A stretch of 64,000 nucleotides of DNA from Sphingosinicella sp. BN140058 (GCF_004135585.1 NZ_CP035501.1:731001-795000), one strand, 5' to 3'. Positions 52,556 to 62,777 are shown, numbered from the stretch's first letter. Program-made: numbers and translations. The notes: generated from the sequence alone by a model not told the origin.

Positions 52556-53149
52556 TCAGATCCTGAAGGCACGAAGCCGTGCGAACAGGCCCTCCCGGCT
52601 TGTCGCGCCAACCTTCACGTAGATGTTGCGTATGTGACTTCGGATCGTCTCGATGGAGAGCCCGATAGCGGCAGCGATCTCGTCCGCGGTCATGCCGTCG
52701 AGCATCTTGTGGAGCACCTTGTCCTCACTCCTAGTCAACTGGAAGGCGGACGCAACATCTGCGAACCGCGCGACGAAATCGATGCTGCGATGGAAGGTGA
52801 TGCCGATGCTGGCATTGGCCGGATCGGATCCGAGTCGACGCGCGCGGAGCAGCAGGTGGCCACCCCCGTTCTCGCACGGGATGCAAAGGGTCGACACCGA
52901 TTCGTCACATGCCTCGACGAACCGCATCAGCGCCGATTGCGCGCTGCGCTGCGCCGTTGAAACGATGCCGTCTCGCAAGGCGAGATCGCTGGCGGAATCG
53001 AACGCGCACCGCGCGGCGCCGTTCGCCCACAAGAGCATCAGCGTGTCGGTAACGAGTAGATGCGGCGTCTCTTCGAGCGCCAGCCAGCGCAAGGCCAGCA
53101 ACTCGGCTTTCGGCCGATCCACGGCCGAAGGCGGTTCGGCATCAGGCAT
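52556..53149 (-). CDS. LuxR-family regulator with PAS-like sensor region
   Basis: A 197-aa protein. The N-terminal half is a small PAS-like sensor (HLLVTDTLMLLWANGAARCAF). The C-terminal LuxR helix-turn-helix is LTRSEDKVLHKMLDGMTADEIAAAIGLSIETIRSHIRNIYVKVGA split over about residues 140-185. AGGGGGGAAT precedes the ATG. It lies directly upstream of, and divergent from, the pilus locus, so it is the best candidate regulator of that locus. Confidence 0.88.
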   Translation of the reverse strand: MPDAEPPSAVDRPKAELLALRWLALEETPHLLVTDTLMLLWANGAARCAFDSASDLALRDGIVSTAQRSAQSALMRFVEACDESVSTLCIPCENGGGHLLLRARRLGSDPANASIGITFHRSIDFVARFADVASAFQLTRSEDKVLHKMLDGMTADEIAAAIGLSIETIRSHIRNIYVKVGATSREGLFARLRAFRI

Positions 53150-53627
53150 ATTCCCCCCCTGTTTTCATTATCTTATTGCAGACTGCTGCCCCCACAGCGT
53201 GCCCGTGTCCTCCTGCTAGATCATTCCCCCGTGAGATCAAAACGCAAACGACTTCCGCCTGTCCCGGTGCGGAGCAAGGGTACGCACGACCGGCTTCGCA
53301 TCGGCCCACGACATGCCGTGCTCTCCGCAACGACTCGATCCTGACCTGTCTCTTAACGGAACGTCGAACGGGTCGGGAAATCCACTCAGTTATCATTACG
53401 TATCACTAACAATCTGGACTGACACGAGAAATTTCCGGACGTTTCCGCCACTAATCGCAAACCTCACCAATGTTGGGGATGCGACCATCACGCCAAAACC
53501 CCTAACACTCCGTTTACCGCAGCAGGGGACGGCGAATCGAAAATGGTTCGTCAGACGCTGATGGGGGCGCCGCGCCGGCCCGGGGGATGATGGGCTGCGC
53601 GTCGTTTGGGGAATGGGGAAAGTGTCC
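53150..53627. other. Intergenic region between the LuxR regulator and the pilus locus
   Basis: About 480 bases without a supported gene; small frames on both strands have unlikely composition. An AT-richer stretch near 53390-53420 (TTATCATTACGTATCAC) contains a TACGTA palindrome and may hold the pilus promoter. No clear -35/-10 pair could be assigned. Confidence 0.4.
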
Positions 53628-54152
53628 ATGCGACTCTCGACCGCGGCCTTGGCCGCTATCCTCGCTGCTGCGCCTGCCGCAGCGGCGGAGATCGACAACG
53701 TCAGGAGCCTCGATCTCGAGGTGCGCGGCCGGATCGCCGAGCATTGCGCAATGGGCAGCGCCGGCGACATGGACTTCGGCGACATCACGCGGCCGGGCCT
53801 CGCCGTCACGGCGCAATTGCAGCTCGACTGCAACGTGCCCTTCACAATGTCGATCAAGGCGCTGAATGGCGGTCTTGCGCATGCCCAGATGCCGATGGGC
53901 CAGGGTCCTTATGCAGGGACGCTGCCCTACAATATCGGCGTCCGCATGCCGATCCGTCGGCCACAGGCCGCCACCCTCAGCAAGGAATTCGAAAGTCGGC
54001 AACTGCTCAGCGGCCCGGCCTTCTCGACCAATGAGGGAATCGCAACGGAAGGAATGACGCTCGCAATCAATCTTGGCACCGCCTCCGGCGAGGCAGGACT
54101 TCTCGCCGGGAACTATAGTGAGACGATCACCATCACGATCACGCCCAACTGA
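53628..54152 (+). CDS. Spore-coat-U-type pilin subunit
   Basis: A 174-aa secreted protein: signal peptide MRLSTAALAAILAAAPAAAA, two cysteines (EHCAMGS, LDCNVPF) that form the pilin disulphide. The C-terminal strand pattern LLAGNYSETITITITPN is typical of subunits assembled by donor-strand exchange. It is the first gene of the chaperone-usher locus and probably a minor or initiator pilin. An ATG five codons earlier (53613) is also possible. Confidence 0.85.
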   Translation: MRLSTAALAAILAAAPAAAAEIDNVRSLDLEVRGRIAEHCAMGSAGDMDFGDITRPGLAVTAQLQLDCNVPFTMSIKALNGGLAHAQMPMGQGPYAGTLPYNIGVRMPIRRPQAATLSKEFESRQLLSGPAFSTNEGIATEGMTLAINLGTASGEAGLLAGNYSETITITITPN

Positions 54153-54231
54153 TTCTTAAACTTCACCGATGGCGCACAATGTTTCGTGCAACTCAAATTA
54201 GCCATCGGTTTAGCGTACCAAGATCGGACAC

Positions 54232-54245
54232 AAGTAACACGTTAC
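54232..54245. promoter_or_regulatory. Short inverted repeat upstream of the major pilin
   Basis: AGTAAC-AC-GTTACT, about 110 bases before the pilin start at 54353, in the 200-base gap after the first pilin gene. It may be an operator, with the neighbouring LuxR-family protein as candidate binder. Support is positional only. Confidence 0.3.
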
Positions 54246-54352
54246 TGATGTCTGACTTGCAACCGCTGCAACTCTTCTACTAGGGAAGCGCAGCAACAGA
54301 CAAACCGGCATTCCGTCGGGGCGCTGTTTCGATAAAATGGGGAAGTATAGCC

Positions 54353-55105
54353 ATGAAGAAGTTCATCTCCGCAGCTCTTGCAGCGACCGCAATGCTCGGC
54401 GCGACGTCCGCCCAGGCTCAGACCAGCCAGCTCCATTATGCGGGTGGTCCGTTCACCATCTCCAATCCGTCGGGCATCGGCGGCGCGATCGCCGCAGCTG
54501 CCAACGAAGCAGGCATGCTCCTCGGCGTCGGAACCCGCTACACCGCCAATGCCGGTGCGCTCGGCAACACCCAGACTGCCACCCCGACCGTCGCGACGGC
54601 GTTCGCGCTCACCGGCAACGTGACCAAGGATTGCTCCTTCTATGCGGGCAATAACGGTTCCGCGACCGCGATTGACTTCGGCCAGATCGGCGTCCGCACC
54701 GGCAATAACGAGAATGTCAGCGACGCTTTCGAGATGGTCGGCCCCGCGGTTGCGGCGATCACCAGCGCCACGGCCGGCTGCAACTTCAACAACAGCGTCA
54801 CGCTGACGAAGCTGAACGGCAATCAGGGCCTCAAGAACGCGGCGCCGGGCAGCTACGACTCGCAGCAGTTCCAGGCGAACATCCCCTACACCGTGCAGGC
54901 CAATTGGACCGGCACGCCGCAGGGCACCACCGCCAACGGCATTGCCCAGAGCCTGACCGTCGCCGACACCGCCGGCACCAACTCGGTGAACCAGGGTGCG
55001 TGGCGCTCTGCCTTCGCGATGGCGATCACCGCACCGCCGGTGAATAAGGGCCTCGTCGCCGGCAACTACTCCGACACGCTGACGCTGACCCTCGCGGCGC
55101 AGTAA
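54353..55105 (+). CDS. Major-type pilin subunit, spore-coat-U/Csu-like
   Basis: A 250-aa secreted protein with signal peptide MKKFISAALAATAMLGATSAQAQ and two cysteines (VTKDCSFYAG and TAGCNFNNS). The Gly/Asn/Thr-rich body and C-terminal strand GLVAGNYSDTLTLTLAAQ are typical of archaic pilins. Its isolation between a 200-base upstream gap and a strong downstream hairpin suggests separate, high-level expression, as for a major shaft subunit. Confidence 0.85.
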   Translation: MKKFISAALAATAMLGATSAQAQTSQLHYAGGPFTISNPSGIGGAIAAAANEAGMLLGVGTRYTANAGALGNTQTATPTVATAFALTGNVTKDCSFYAGNNGSATAIDFGQIGVRTGNNENVSDAFEMVGPAVAAITSATAGCNFNNSVTLTKLNGNQGLKNAAPGSYDSQQFQANIPYTVQANWTGTPQGTTANGIAQSLTVADTAGTNSVNQGAWRSAFAMAITAPPVNKGLVAGNYSDTLTLTLAAQ

Positions 55106-55128
55106 TCGCCGGATCGAACGCAGAACGA

Positions 55129-55159
55129 GAAGGGGAAAGAGCAATCTTTCCCCTTCTTT
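55129..55159 (+). terminator. Strong hairpin between pilin and chaperone genes
   Basis: GAAGGGGAAAG, loop AGCAAT, CTTTCCCCTTC, then TTT: an 11-bp perfect stem with a short T-run, 24 bases after the pilin stop. It could be a partial terminator or a 3'-stabilising hairpin giving more pilin than chaperone/usher. Confidence 0.8.
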
Positions 55160-55209
55160 AGCAATTCGAAGACATGAGGGGCGGATGTAAACGTCCGTTC
55201 GGGTGGGGC

Positions 55210-56016
55210 ATGAAAGCGTTCAACATCTCTCCGCGCGCGCTCTGGCGCGCCGTGACCATCGCCGCGGTCGGCGTGATTGCTTCGACTGCGGCGCTTGCCA
55301 TGCGCGTGTCGCCGATGGTGCTCGAGATGGAGACGCGGGGCTCCGCCGCGGTCGGCCGCCTCGAAATTCAGAATCTCAATCCGGGCAAGCTTGCGTTCGA
55401 AACGCGCGTGACCCGGATGGAATTCGACGAGAGCGGCAACATCAAGGAAAGCCCGGCCGACGAGGATTTCCTCGTCTTTCCGCCCCAGGGCGTGCTCCCG
55501 ACCAACGGCCGCCAGGTCGTGCGTCTGCAGTGGGTCGGCCCGCCCGAATTGCCCGCCTCCCGCGCTTACTACGTGTCGGTGAACCAGCTTCCGGTGGCCC
55601 TCGATGCGGCTCAGGCCAATGCCAACGGCGCACAGGTTCAGATCGTCTATCACATGAAAGCGCTGGTGGTCGTCGCCCCGCCTGGCGCTTCGCCGAACGT
55701 CGAGGCGATCGGCGCGCGGCCGATCCAATATCAGGCCCCTGCCCCTCCGGGCGGCGGCGCCGCACCACCGCCCGGCCCCGGCGTTGAAGTCACGCTTAAG
55801 AATAGCGGCCGCCGTCACGCAATGATGGCCGGAATGGGCTGGCGCCTCGAAGGCACCGACAGCCAGGGCAAGGCGATGCGGATCGACATCAAGCCCGAGG
55901 AGCTCAATCGCGTTCTGGGTACCGGATATGTGCCCGCCCTTGGCGAGCGCTCCTTCAAGCTGCCGCTGGTCGAGCCATTCGCAGCCAAGCCGATCAAGGT
56001 GAGCTTCACGAAGTGA
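55210..56016 (+). CDS. Periplasmic pilus chaperone (archaic PapD-like)
   Basis: A 268-aa two-domain Ig-like chaperone. A signal sequence (ALWRAVTIAAVGVIASTAALA) precedes the N-terminal domain, which begins MRVSPMVLEMETRGSAAVGRLEIQN, with FLVFPPQGVLPTNGRQVVRLQWVG and RAYYVSVNQLPV, the PapD pattern. It holds subunits in the periplasm until usher delivery. GGGTGGGG before ATG 55210 supports this start. Its TGA overlaps the usher GTG. Confidence 0.9.
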   Translation: MKAFNISPRALWRAVTIAAVGVIASTAALAMRVSPMVLEMETRGSAAVGRLEIQNLNPGKLAFETRVTRMEFDESGNIKESPADEDFLVFPPQGVLPTNGRQVVRLQWVGPPELPASRAYYVSVNQLPVALDAAQANANGAQVQIVYHMKALVVVAPPGASPNVEAIGARPIQYQAPAPPGGGAAPPPGPGVEVTLKNSGRRHAMMAGMGWRLEGTDSQGKAMRIDIKPEELNRVLGTGYVPALGERSFKLPLVEPFAAKPIKVSFTK

Positions 56017-58613
56017 GGCTTGCGGCCCTCCTCTGCACGGTCGCATGGAGCGCCCTTGGCGCGGGTCAAGCGCTCGGACAGGCGACGGTGCCCCTGCCAA
56101 GCCCAGCACCGCGGGGCAGCCCCGCGGTAACGGCGACGCCCTCGCCGCCGTCCCCCGCCTCCACCCCGTCCGCAACCGTGCCGCTGCCGACCGTCGGCGT
56201 GCCGCAGGTCCCGATGGGCCGACACGGTCGGCCCGACATCAACCCGTACGAGCGGGACGTCGACATGACGGTGCCGCTGACCTACCGCAACCGCACGCTC
56301 GGCGACATCCCGGTGCGCTTGACGTTCGACGACCGGCTCGTAGTCGATACGGCGATATTCGTCGGGCTGATCACGCCGCAGCTCAACGACTCGGCTCTTG
56401 TCGCATTGAAGGGCAGGCTAAGCGGGAAGACATTCAGCGCAGACGAACTTGCGGCGACCGGGGTCGCTCTCGAATATGATCCGTCCACCTTGTCGGTGGT
56501 GGTGCTCCGGATCGATCCGTCGCAGCGCTCGGTCGAGCAATTGTTCGCGCCGCCGCGCCCCGACCGTGACGACATCACGCTGCAGCCCGCCGGATTTTCC
56601 GCCTATCTCAACCTCAATCTGATCGAGAGCTATTATTGGGAGGGCAGCAATGCCGATCCGCCGACGGTCGCTCTGAACGGCGCGATCCGGTACAAGGGAG
56701 TCGTGTTCGAAGGGGACGGACAATTCTCCCAGGAATTGGGATTGTCCGACAGCAGCTACCGCTTCGACCGCAATTTCGCGCGGTTCGTTTATGACGAGCC
56801 CGAGGACTTCCGGCGCTGGTATCTGGGCGATCTCACGCCCGAGACACGCGGCCAGCAGAGCTTCGTCCAGATCGGGGGCATTGGCGTCACGCGGCAGCGG
56901 AGGCGCTTCAACAGCTTCCGCTCGGCCGTGCTGCAAGGCAATCGTCAGCTCGTTCTGCAGCGCGATTCGACCGTCCGCGTCATGCGCAACGGCGTGCTCT
57001 ATCGCGAACTTCGGCTCGATGCCGGATCCTATGATTTCAGCTCGTTGCCGCTGGTCACCGGCAGCAACGATGTTCAGATCGAAGTTCGGGACAATAGCGG
57101 CTTCGTTCAGAACCTGTCCTACCAGACCTATCTCGATCCGATCGATCTCGATCCCGGCGACTACGAGTTCGCCGCCTATCTCGGCCCGACCGACCAGAGC
57201 TTCGGTCGTTCGCCGAGTTACGGCGGACCGATCGCCTTTTCCGGCTTCTGGCGAAAGGCGTTCCTGGATCGTCCGGCGATCGGCGTCGGCCTGCAGGCCA
57301 GCCGCCGGATCCAGACCGTCACCGGGCAGACCCAATTCGTGCTCACCCGGGGCGGCCGCCTGCTGCTCGACGGCGGCGTCAGCAACGCCGACGAGGTCGG
57401 ACAAGGCTTTTCCGGTGGGGTGTCCTTCGACCAGCTGATCGACCGCGGCGGCCGCATCGACGGCTTCACGCTGCGCGCCGATTACCTCTCGAAAAAATTC
57501 GCGACGCTCGGCAATCCGGAGGGGATCAACTCGACCGCCTGGTCGCTGAGCAGCCAATATTCGCGCACCTTCAACGACAAGCTGCTGGGCATCGTCACCG
57601 CCTCGTACCTGTCGAGCCGCGGCAACCAGGGCGACAGCTATCGCATAGGCGCTTCGGCTTATTATCGCTTCTCACCAAAATGGACTCTGCGCGCCGGCGT
57701 CGATTACGCGCGCTTCCCCAACAGCTTCGCGCGCGGCGACGGGCTGGGCTTCACGGTTTCGATCGCCTTCCAGCCGGATTACCGGCGGCGTGCCGAGCTG
57801 CGACACGAAAGCAGCACCGAAACCACGCAGCTCTCCTATACCCAATCCAATCTCAACGAGATCAACAGCATCGGCTTCGGCGGCCTGGTCACGCGTCAGG
57901 AGGACGAGGTTAGCGCCCAGGGCTTTGCGGACTATATCGGCAATCGCTTCGATGCGTCGGTCAGCCATGCCGCTTATGGAGAAGGGCTGTCGTCGTTCGG
58001 CAGCGTGAATGTGAGCACCGTTCGGGTCGGCACGACGCTCGCCTTCGCCGATGGGCAGTTCGGCGTGGGCCGGCGGATCAACGACAGCTTCATGCTTCTT
58101 TACCCGCACGACAATCTCGGCAACCGAAAAGTCGTCGCCGGCCAGTCGCTCGCCAAGAACGACTATATCAGCAAAAGCGGAGCGCTCGGCGCGGCAGTCA
58201 ACAACTTCCTCAGTTCCTATGTCGCCCAGTCGGTGAGCTACGACGTCGAGGATGCGCCCACCGGCTACGACACCGGGGCCGGCGTGGTGCGTGTCCGCCC
58301 GCCCTATCGCAGCGGCTATGCGATGCGGATCGGCACCGATGCGTTCGTCAGCGCCGTCGGCACCCTCGTGCTCGCCGACGCGAAGCCCGTCTCCCTCGTC
58401 GGAGGACGTGTTGTCGCAATCGGCGAACCGGTCGCGGACCCCGTGCCGTTCTTCACCAATTCGGTTGGACGCTTCGCCATTGCCAACCTTCTGCCGGGTC
58501 GCCGCTATCGAGTCGAAGTTTATGGTATGGCAGAAGGGTTCGAATTCGAGGTCCCGAAGACATCCGACGGCCTCGTTCAGTTGAGCACGATCACCCTGCC
58601 GAAGGCCAATTGA
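56013..58613 (+). CDS. Outer membrane fimbrial usher
   Basis: An 866-aa usher with a GTG start and signal peptide (MRLAALLCTVAWSALGAGQALGQ). A Pro/Ser/Thr linker, an N-terminal periplasmic domain (FSAYLNLNLIESYYWEG), the 24-strand barrel with its plug (RGQQSFVQIGGIGVTRQRR, VLYRELRLDAGSYDFSSLPLVTG) and C-terminal domains follow. It secretes and assembles the pilus. Co-translated with the chaperone gene; the adhesin gene starts about ten bases after its stop. Confidence 0.94.
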   Translation: MRLAALLCTVAWSALGAGQALGQATVPLPSPAPRGSPAVTATPSPPSPASTPSATVPLPTVGVPQVPMGRHGRPDINPYERDVDMTVPLTYRNRTLGDIPVRLTFDDRLVVDTAIFVGLITPQLNDSALVALKGRLSGKTFSADELAATGVALEYDPSTLSVVVLRIDPSQRSVEQLFAPPRPDRDDITLQPAGFSAYLNLNLIESYYWEGSNADPPTVALNGAIRYKGVVFEGDGQFSQELGLSDSSYRFDRNFARFVYDEPEDFRRWYLGDLTPETRGQQSFVQIGGIGVTRQRRRFNSFRSAVLQGNRQLVLQRDSTVRVMRNGVLYRELRLDAGSYDFSSLPLVTGSNDVQIEVRDNSGFVQNLSYQTYLDPIDLDPGDYEFAAYLGPTDQSFGRSPSYGGPIAFSGFWRKAFLDRPAIGVGLQASRRIQTVTGQTQFVLTRGGRLLLDGGVSNADEVGQGFSGGVSFDQLIDRGGRIDGFTLRADYLSKKFATLGNPEGINSTAWSLSSQYSRTFNDKLLGIVTASYLSSRGNQGDSYRIGASAYYRFSPKWTLRAGVDYARFPNSFARGDGLGFTVSIAFQPDYRRRAELRHESSTETTQLSYTQSNLNEINSIGFGGLVTRQEDEVSAQGFADYIGNRFDASVSHAAYGEGLSSFGSVNVSTVRVGTTLAFADGQFGVGRRINDSFMLLYPHDNLGNRKVVAGQSLAKNDYISKSGALGAAVNNFLSSYVAQSVSYDVEDAPTGYDTGAGVVRVRPPYRSGYAMRIGTDAFVSAVGTLVLADAKPVSLVGGRVVAIGEPVADPVPFFTNSVGRFAIANLLPGRRYRVEVYGMAEGFEFEVPKTSDGLVQLSTITLPKAN

Positions 58614-58622
58614 GGTGCTGAC

Positions 58623-59561
58623 ATGAAAAGCCTTCCGTTCCTGCTGGCATGCACCATCGCCGCCGCGACGCTTGACGCCGGACCCGCGCGTTCCCAAGCT
58701 CAGGCCCAGCCGAGTGGTGCCGCCGGCAACGGCGATTGCCGGCTCCGGATCGACACCAGCGCCGGCAGTTGGGTGGTCCGCGGATATGATCCGTTCGGCA
58801 ACAGCGAAGCCTCCGGCACGTTCGAACTGACTTTCTCGAACGAGGGCGAAGGCGGCTGTACCTTCTTCCCGATCTTCATGGCCGATCAGGAGCCCTTCGG
58901 CCTGCAGGCGCTCAACGGCCGGCGCGTGCCCTATGCCTTGTTCGATCTGTTCGGATCCTACGAAGCGACGCCGCGGACCGGGAGGACCGTCCAACCGGCG
59001 ACACGGCGTCCGGTGGTGGTCGCTCCCCGCAGCCAGCAGGTCGTGCAATATCGCTTCCTGGTCGCCGAAGACGCGCTCCAGGGCGACGGCGTTTTCGATC
59101 AACGGGTGCAGGTAGAGGCGGAGGACGGCAAGGGCCGGTTGCTGGCGAGCCGCCAAATCGTTCTCGGCATCGAAGTGCTTCCCTCGGCGACCCTCGGCCT
59201 CTCCGGTGCTTATGCAATCAACAATGGCCAGGCCCTCGTCGATCTCGGGCAATTGGAAGAGGGGCTCGCGCAGGTTCCGCTACAATTGCGGGTCCAGAGC
59301 ACGCGCCGCTATTCGCTCAACGTCCAATCACGCAACAATGGGCGGCTGCGGCTCGGCAGCACCGAATGGTACGTGCCCTATCAGCTCAGCCTCGGCGGGC
59401 AATCCGCCGCGCTCGGGACGGGGCAGGCCGACATCTCCAGCCCGCCGACCAACGGCCTCACCCGCAGCTCATTGCCGGTGCAATTCCGGATCAGCGACCC
59501 GTCGGGGCAACGGGCGGGTGTCTACAGCGACGTCATCACCATATCGGTAGCGCCGCAATAA
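58623..59561 (+). CDS. Pilus tip adhesin-like spore-coat-U protein
   Basis: A 312-aa secreted protein (signal MKSLPFLLACTIAAATLDAGPARS) with an N-terminal domain holding two cysteines (GDCRLRIDTS, GGCTFFPIF) and a C-terminal pilin-like domain ending AGVYSDVITISVAPQ. The two-domain size and position after the usher fit a CsuE-like tip subunit. It is followed by a weak hairpin region near 59604-59620. Confidence 0.85.
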   Translation: MKSLPFLLACTIAAATLDAGPARSQAQAQPSGAAGNGDCRLRIDTSAGSWVVRGYDPFGNSEASGTFELTFSNEGEGGCTFFPIFMADQEPFGLQALNGRRVPYALFDLFGSYEATPRTGRTVQPATRRPVVVAPRSQQVVQYRFLVAEDALQGDGVFDQRVQVEAEDGKGRLLASRQIVLGIEVLPSATLGLSGAYAINNGQALVDLGQLEEGLAQVPLQLRVQSTRRYSLNVQSRNNGRLRLGSTEWYVPYQLSLGGQSAALGTGQADISSPPTNGLTRSSLPVQFRISDPSGQRAGVYSDVITISVAPQ

Positions 59562-59693
59562 CAAAGACTTGGACGCGATTCCGCCATCAACCGCATTCGC
59601 AGGGCCGTTCGTCGCACGGCTTTAACCGTTGAGTTAGGTTCAGCGGTTACATCCACCAGAACACGCCCTGTGGCGGCGCTGGAAGGTGGAACG

Positions 59694-60107
59694 ATGATGC
59701 GTAAATTCGCCGCTGCAACTGCCCTGACCCTCTTCGCCAGTGCGACTCCAAGCGCCCACGCGGAAAGTTTCGGCTACAATCTCAGCCTGACCGTCGCGAC
59801 CCACTGCACCGTGTCGCATTCTCCGGTCGGGGCCGGCGCCGGCAACGGCGGCGAGATCGTGCTTGGGCAGATCGCCGAATATTGCAACGCGCCCGGCGGC
59901 TACGACGTCATCGTCAGCTACACGCCGGGAACGCTGCGCGGCGCGGTGCTTGCCGCCGGTGAAGACCGGGTGGTGCTGAACGGCTCCGGCGAAGCGGTGC
60001 TCAGCCACGAGGTTGGCCCCCGCAAGCGGGAGCGAATGCTGCTCGCGGTTCCCGGCGAGGCTGGCTTCGACACCAGCATGCTTCAACTGCGTCTTCAGGC
60101 CGCCTGA
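59694..60107 (+). CDS. Small secreted pilin-like protein
   Basis: A 137-aa protein with signal peptide MMRKFAAATALTLFASATPSAHAES and a short Ig-like body with two cysteines (ATHCTVSHS, AEYCNAPGG). It resembles a shortened pilin and probably belongs to the same locus. AAGG seven bases before ATG 59694; a second ATG follows immediately. Confidence 0.7.
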   Translation: MMRKFAAATALTLFASATPSAHAESFGYNLSLTVATHCTVSHSPVGAGAGNGGEIVLGQIAEYCNAPGGYDVIVSYTPGTLRGAVLAAGEDRVVLNGSGEAVLSHEVGPRKRERMLLAVPGEAGFDTSMLQLRLQAA

Positions 60108-60230
60108 GCTCGGAAGCGACGGCGCTCGAGAGCCGGATTGTCCCCCGGCCCCGGGAAACCTCCCGCAAATGAATTGGGGTGCCCGACCGGCACATGCCGA
60201 CGACACCCCAAAAGTCGGCCCTATGGCCGG

Positions 60231-60398
60231 TCAGAGGCTGTTGATGACGCCTTTGACCCTGCCCTTGAGCTCCTGGCCCTTGCCCTTCATCTCCTGCGCA
60301 GCGCCTTCCTCGCGGACGCGCTCGTTGGCGCTGCCTTGCTTGAGGTTGCCTGCGGTCTGATTGGCGGCGCCTTTGAGGCGATCGGTGAATTCACCCAT
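60231..60398 (-). CDS. CsbD-like stress protein
   Basis: A 55-aa hydrophilic protein, MGEFTDRLKGAANQTAGNLK to KGKGQELKGRVKGVINSL, the CsbD family pattern of repeated KG-x-x-(Q/A) helices. General-stress induced in several bacteria; function unknown. AAGGAG is well placed. Convergent with the pilus locus. Confidence 0.88.
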   Translation of the reverse strand: MGEFTDRLKGAANQTAGNLKQGSANERVREEGAAQEMKGKGQELKGRVKGVINSL

Positions 60399-60606
60399 GT
60401 CGGTACTCCTTGTTTTGAAACTTAAACGAACCGATGCGCCTACCCGTTCCCTTGCCATCGCCGATGCTGACGACGCCGGCCCATGCCCCCGCGCATTGCC
60501 AAGCGGGAGGGATGCGTAGATAGGCGGTCGACGGCGCGAAAGCCGCGTGCGGGCCATGCCCTGGCGGAAGCGCCGTGCAGGTGCGGGCCTTCGATGCGCC
60601 CATTGA

Positions 60607-61662
<1,056 letters not shown>

Positions 61663-61799
61663 TCCGCGGCCGCTTGCCGCGCCGGATCCGATACAAATTG
61701 CGACATTTTCGATGCTCGACCGGCACAATCACGCGACAGCGCGGTTGCAAATGTCCTCTCACGCTTTCGGGCGTCGGACCATAGTCGAGGAGTCAAGTC

Positions 61800-62144
61800 A
61801 TGCGTAAGTTCATCGTCGCCGCCGTTGCCGTCGCCGCCCTTGCCGGCGCTGCCGCCCCTGCCTCTGCCCAGGCCTGGCGCGTCCAGCCGGGCGTGCAGCG
61901 TCAGATCCAGAACGACATCAACCAGCTCGACCGTCAGATCTCACGTGCCGTCCAGCGCAAGACCATCTCGCAGCGCGAAGCCGGCGGGTTGCGCCGGGAT
62001 GCCCTAAGCCTGCAGCGGACCTACAATCGCTTCACCCGGGGCGGACTCGACCGGCAGGAAGTCGCCCAGCTCGAAAACCAGGTGAACCGCTTGCACCAGC
62101 GGCTGCGGCTCGAGCGCCGCGACTGGGACGGTCGCCGCGGCTGA
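61800..62144 (+). CDS. Small periplasmic coiled-coil protein
   Basis: A 114-aa secreted protein (signal MRKFIVAAVAVAALAGAAAPASAQA). The mature part is a charged Gln/Arg-rich helix (QNDINQLDRQISRAVQRKTIS, VAQLENQVNRLHQRLRLERRD), likely a coiled coil. GAGGAG precedes the ATG. Similar small proteins are common in sphingomonads; role unknown. Confidence 0.75.
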   Translation: MRKFIVAAVAVAALAGAAAPASAQAWRVQPGVQRQIQNDINQLDRQISRAVQRKTISQREAGGLRRDALSLQRTYNRFTRGGLDRQEVAQLENQVNRLHQRLRLERRDWDGRRG

Positions 62145-62163
62145 GCATTTACCAGCCTCGGGA

Positions 62164-62193
62164 GGAGCGCCGCTCGAAGCGGCGCTCCTTCTT
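62164..62193 (+). terminator. Terminator after the small coiled-coil gene
   Basis: GGAGCGCCGC, loop TCGAA, GCGGCGCTCC: a perfect 10-bp stem about 20 bases after the stop, followed by TTCTTC. Confidence 0.75.
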
Positions 62194-62333
62194 CGACCCT
62201 CGCGCGTGCATGCCGCGGGAACCGCGGCCGCTTCGCCGCATTTGCCTCTGACTGGACCTTCTCCGCCGGATGGTCCAAACCGGTCTGCGCGGTCTCTCGC
62301 CGCTGCGGCTATCGACAAGGGGATGGGACGGCC

Positions 62334-62711
62334 ATTCAGCAGGACACGCTGTATCTCGTCGAGGACGATCCCGCAGTCGCCCTCTCGCTCGGCGCCCTTC
62401 TCCGCGCAAGCGGTCTCGATGTGCACCATTTTAGCTCTGCCGACCTGTTTCTGGCTACGGTGTCGACCCTCATACCGGGCTGTGTGCTGACCGATATCCA
62501 CATGGCCGGAACCAACGGCATCGATGGAATTCGGCTATTGCGCGACCGCGGCGTTCACTGGCCCGTGATCGTCATGACCGGCTCGCTCGACGAGGATTCC
62601 GAAGACCTCGCACGTGCGTGTGGCGCGGTCGAGTTTCTCCACAAACCGTTCGGGCGCGAAGAGATGGTCCGAGCGATCCGACGCGTAATGCCGCTGGTGC
62701 CGCGGCAATAG
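62334..62711 (+). CDS. Receiver-only response regulator, irregular start
   Basis: A 125-aa CheY-type receiver. It has LYLVEDDPAVALSLGALL with the acidic pocket, VLTDIHMAG with the phosphorylated Asp, VIVMTGSLDED with the Thr and FLHKPFGREEM with the Lys. No output domain. The complete fold has no in-frame ATG, GTG or TTG before it. The coordinates use ATT 62334, which follows AGGGGA. ATG 62323 is out of frame. GTG 62421 would delete the acidic pocket. Confidence 0.65.
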   Translation: MQQDTLYLVEDDPAVALSLGALLRASGLDVHHFSSADLFLATVSTLIPGCVLTDIHMAGTNGIDGIRLLRDRGVHWPVIVMTGSLDEDSEDLARACGAVEFLHKPFGREEMVRAIRRVMPLVPRQ

Positions 62712-62777
62712 GCATCTGATCAAGCAAGGATCCGGACGCGTGCCCTTCGGAGTTTCAGTGAGCCGACCGCGCTGATC

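Noticed and set aside
54242..55144. 300-codon minus-strand frame opposite the major pilin
   Set aside because: The pilin has a signal peptide, paired cysteines and operon context; the antisense product has none.
57672..59252. 526-codon minus-strand frame opposite the usher and adhesin
   Set aside because: Shadow of two conserved pilus genes.
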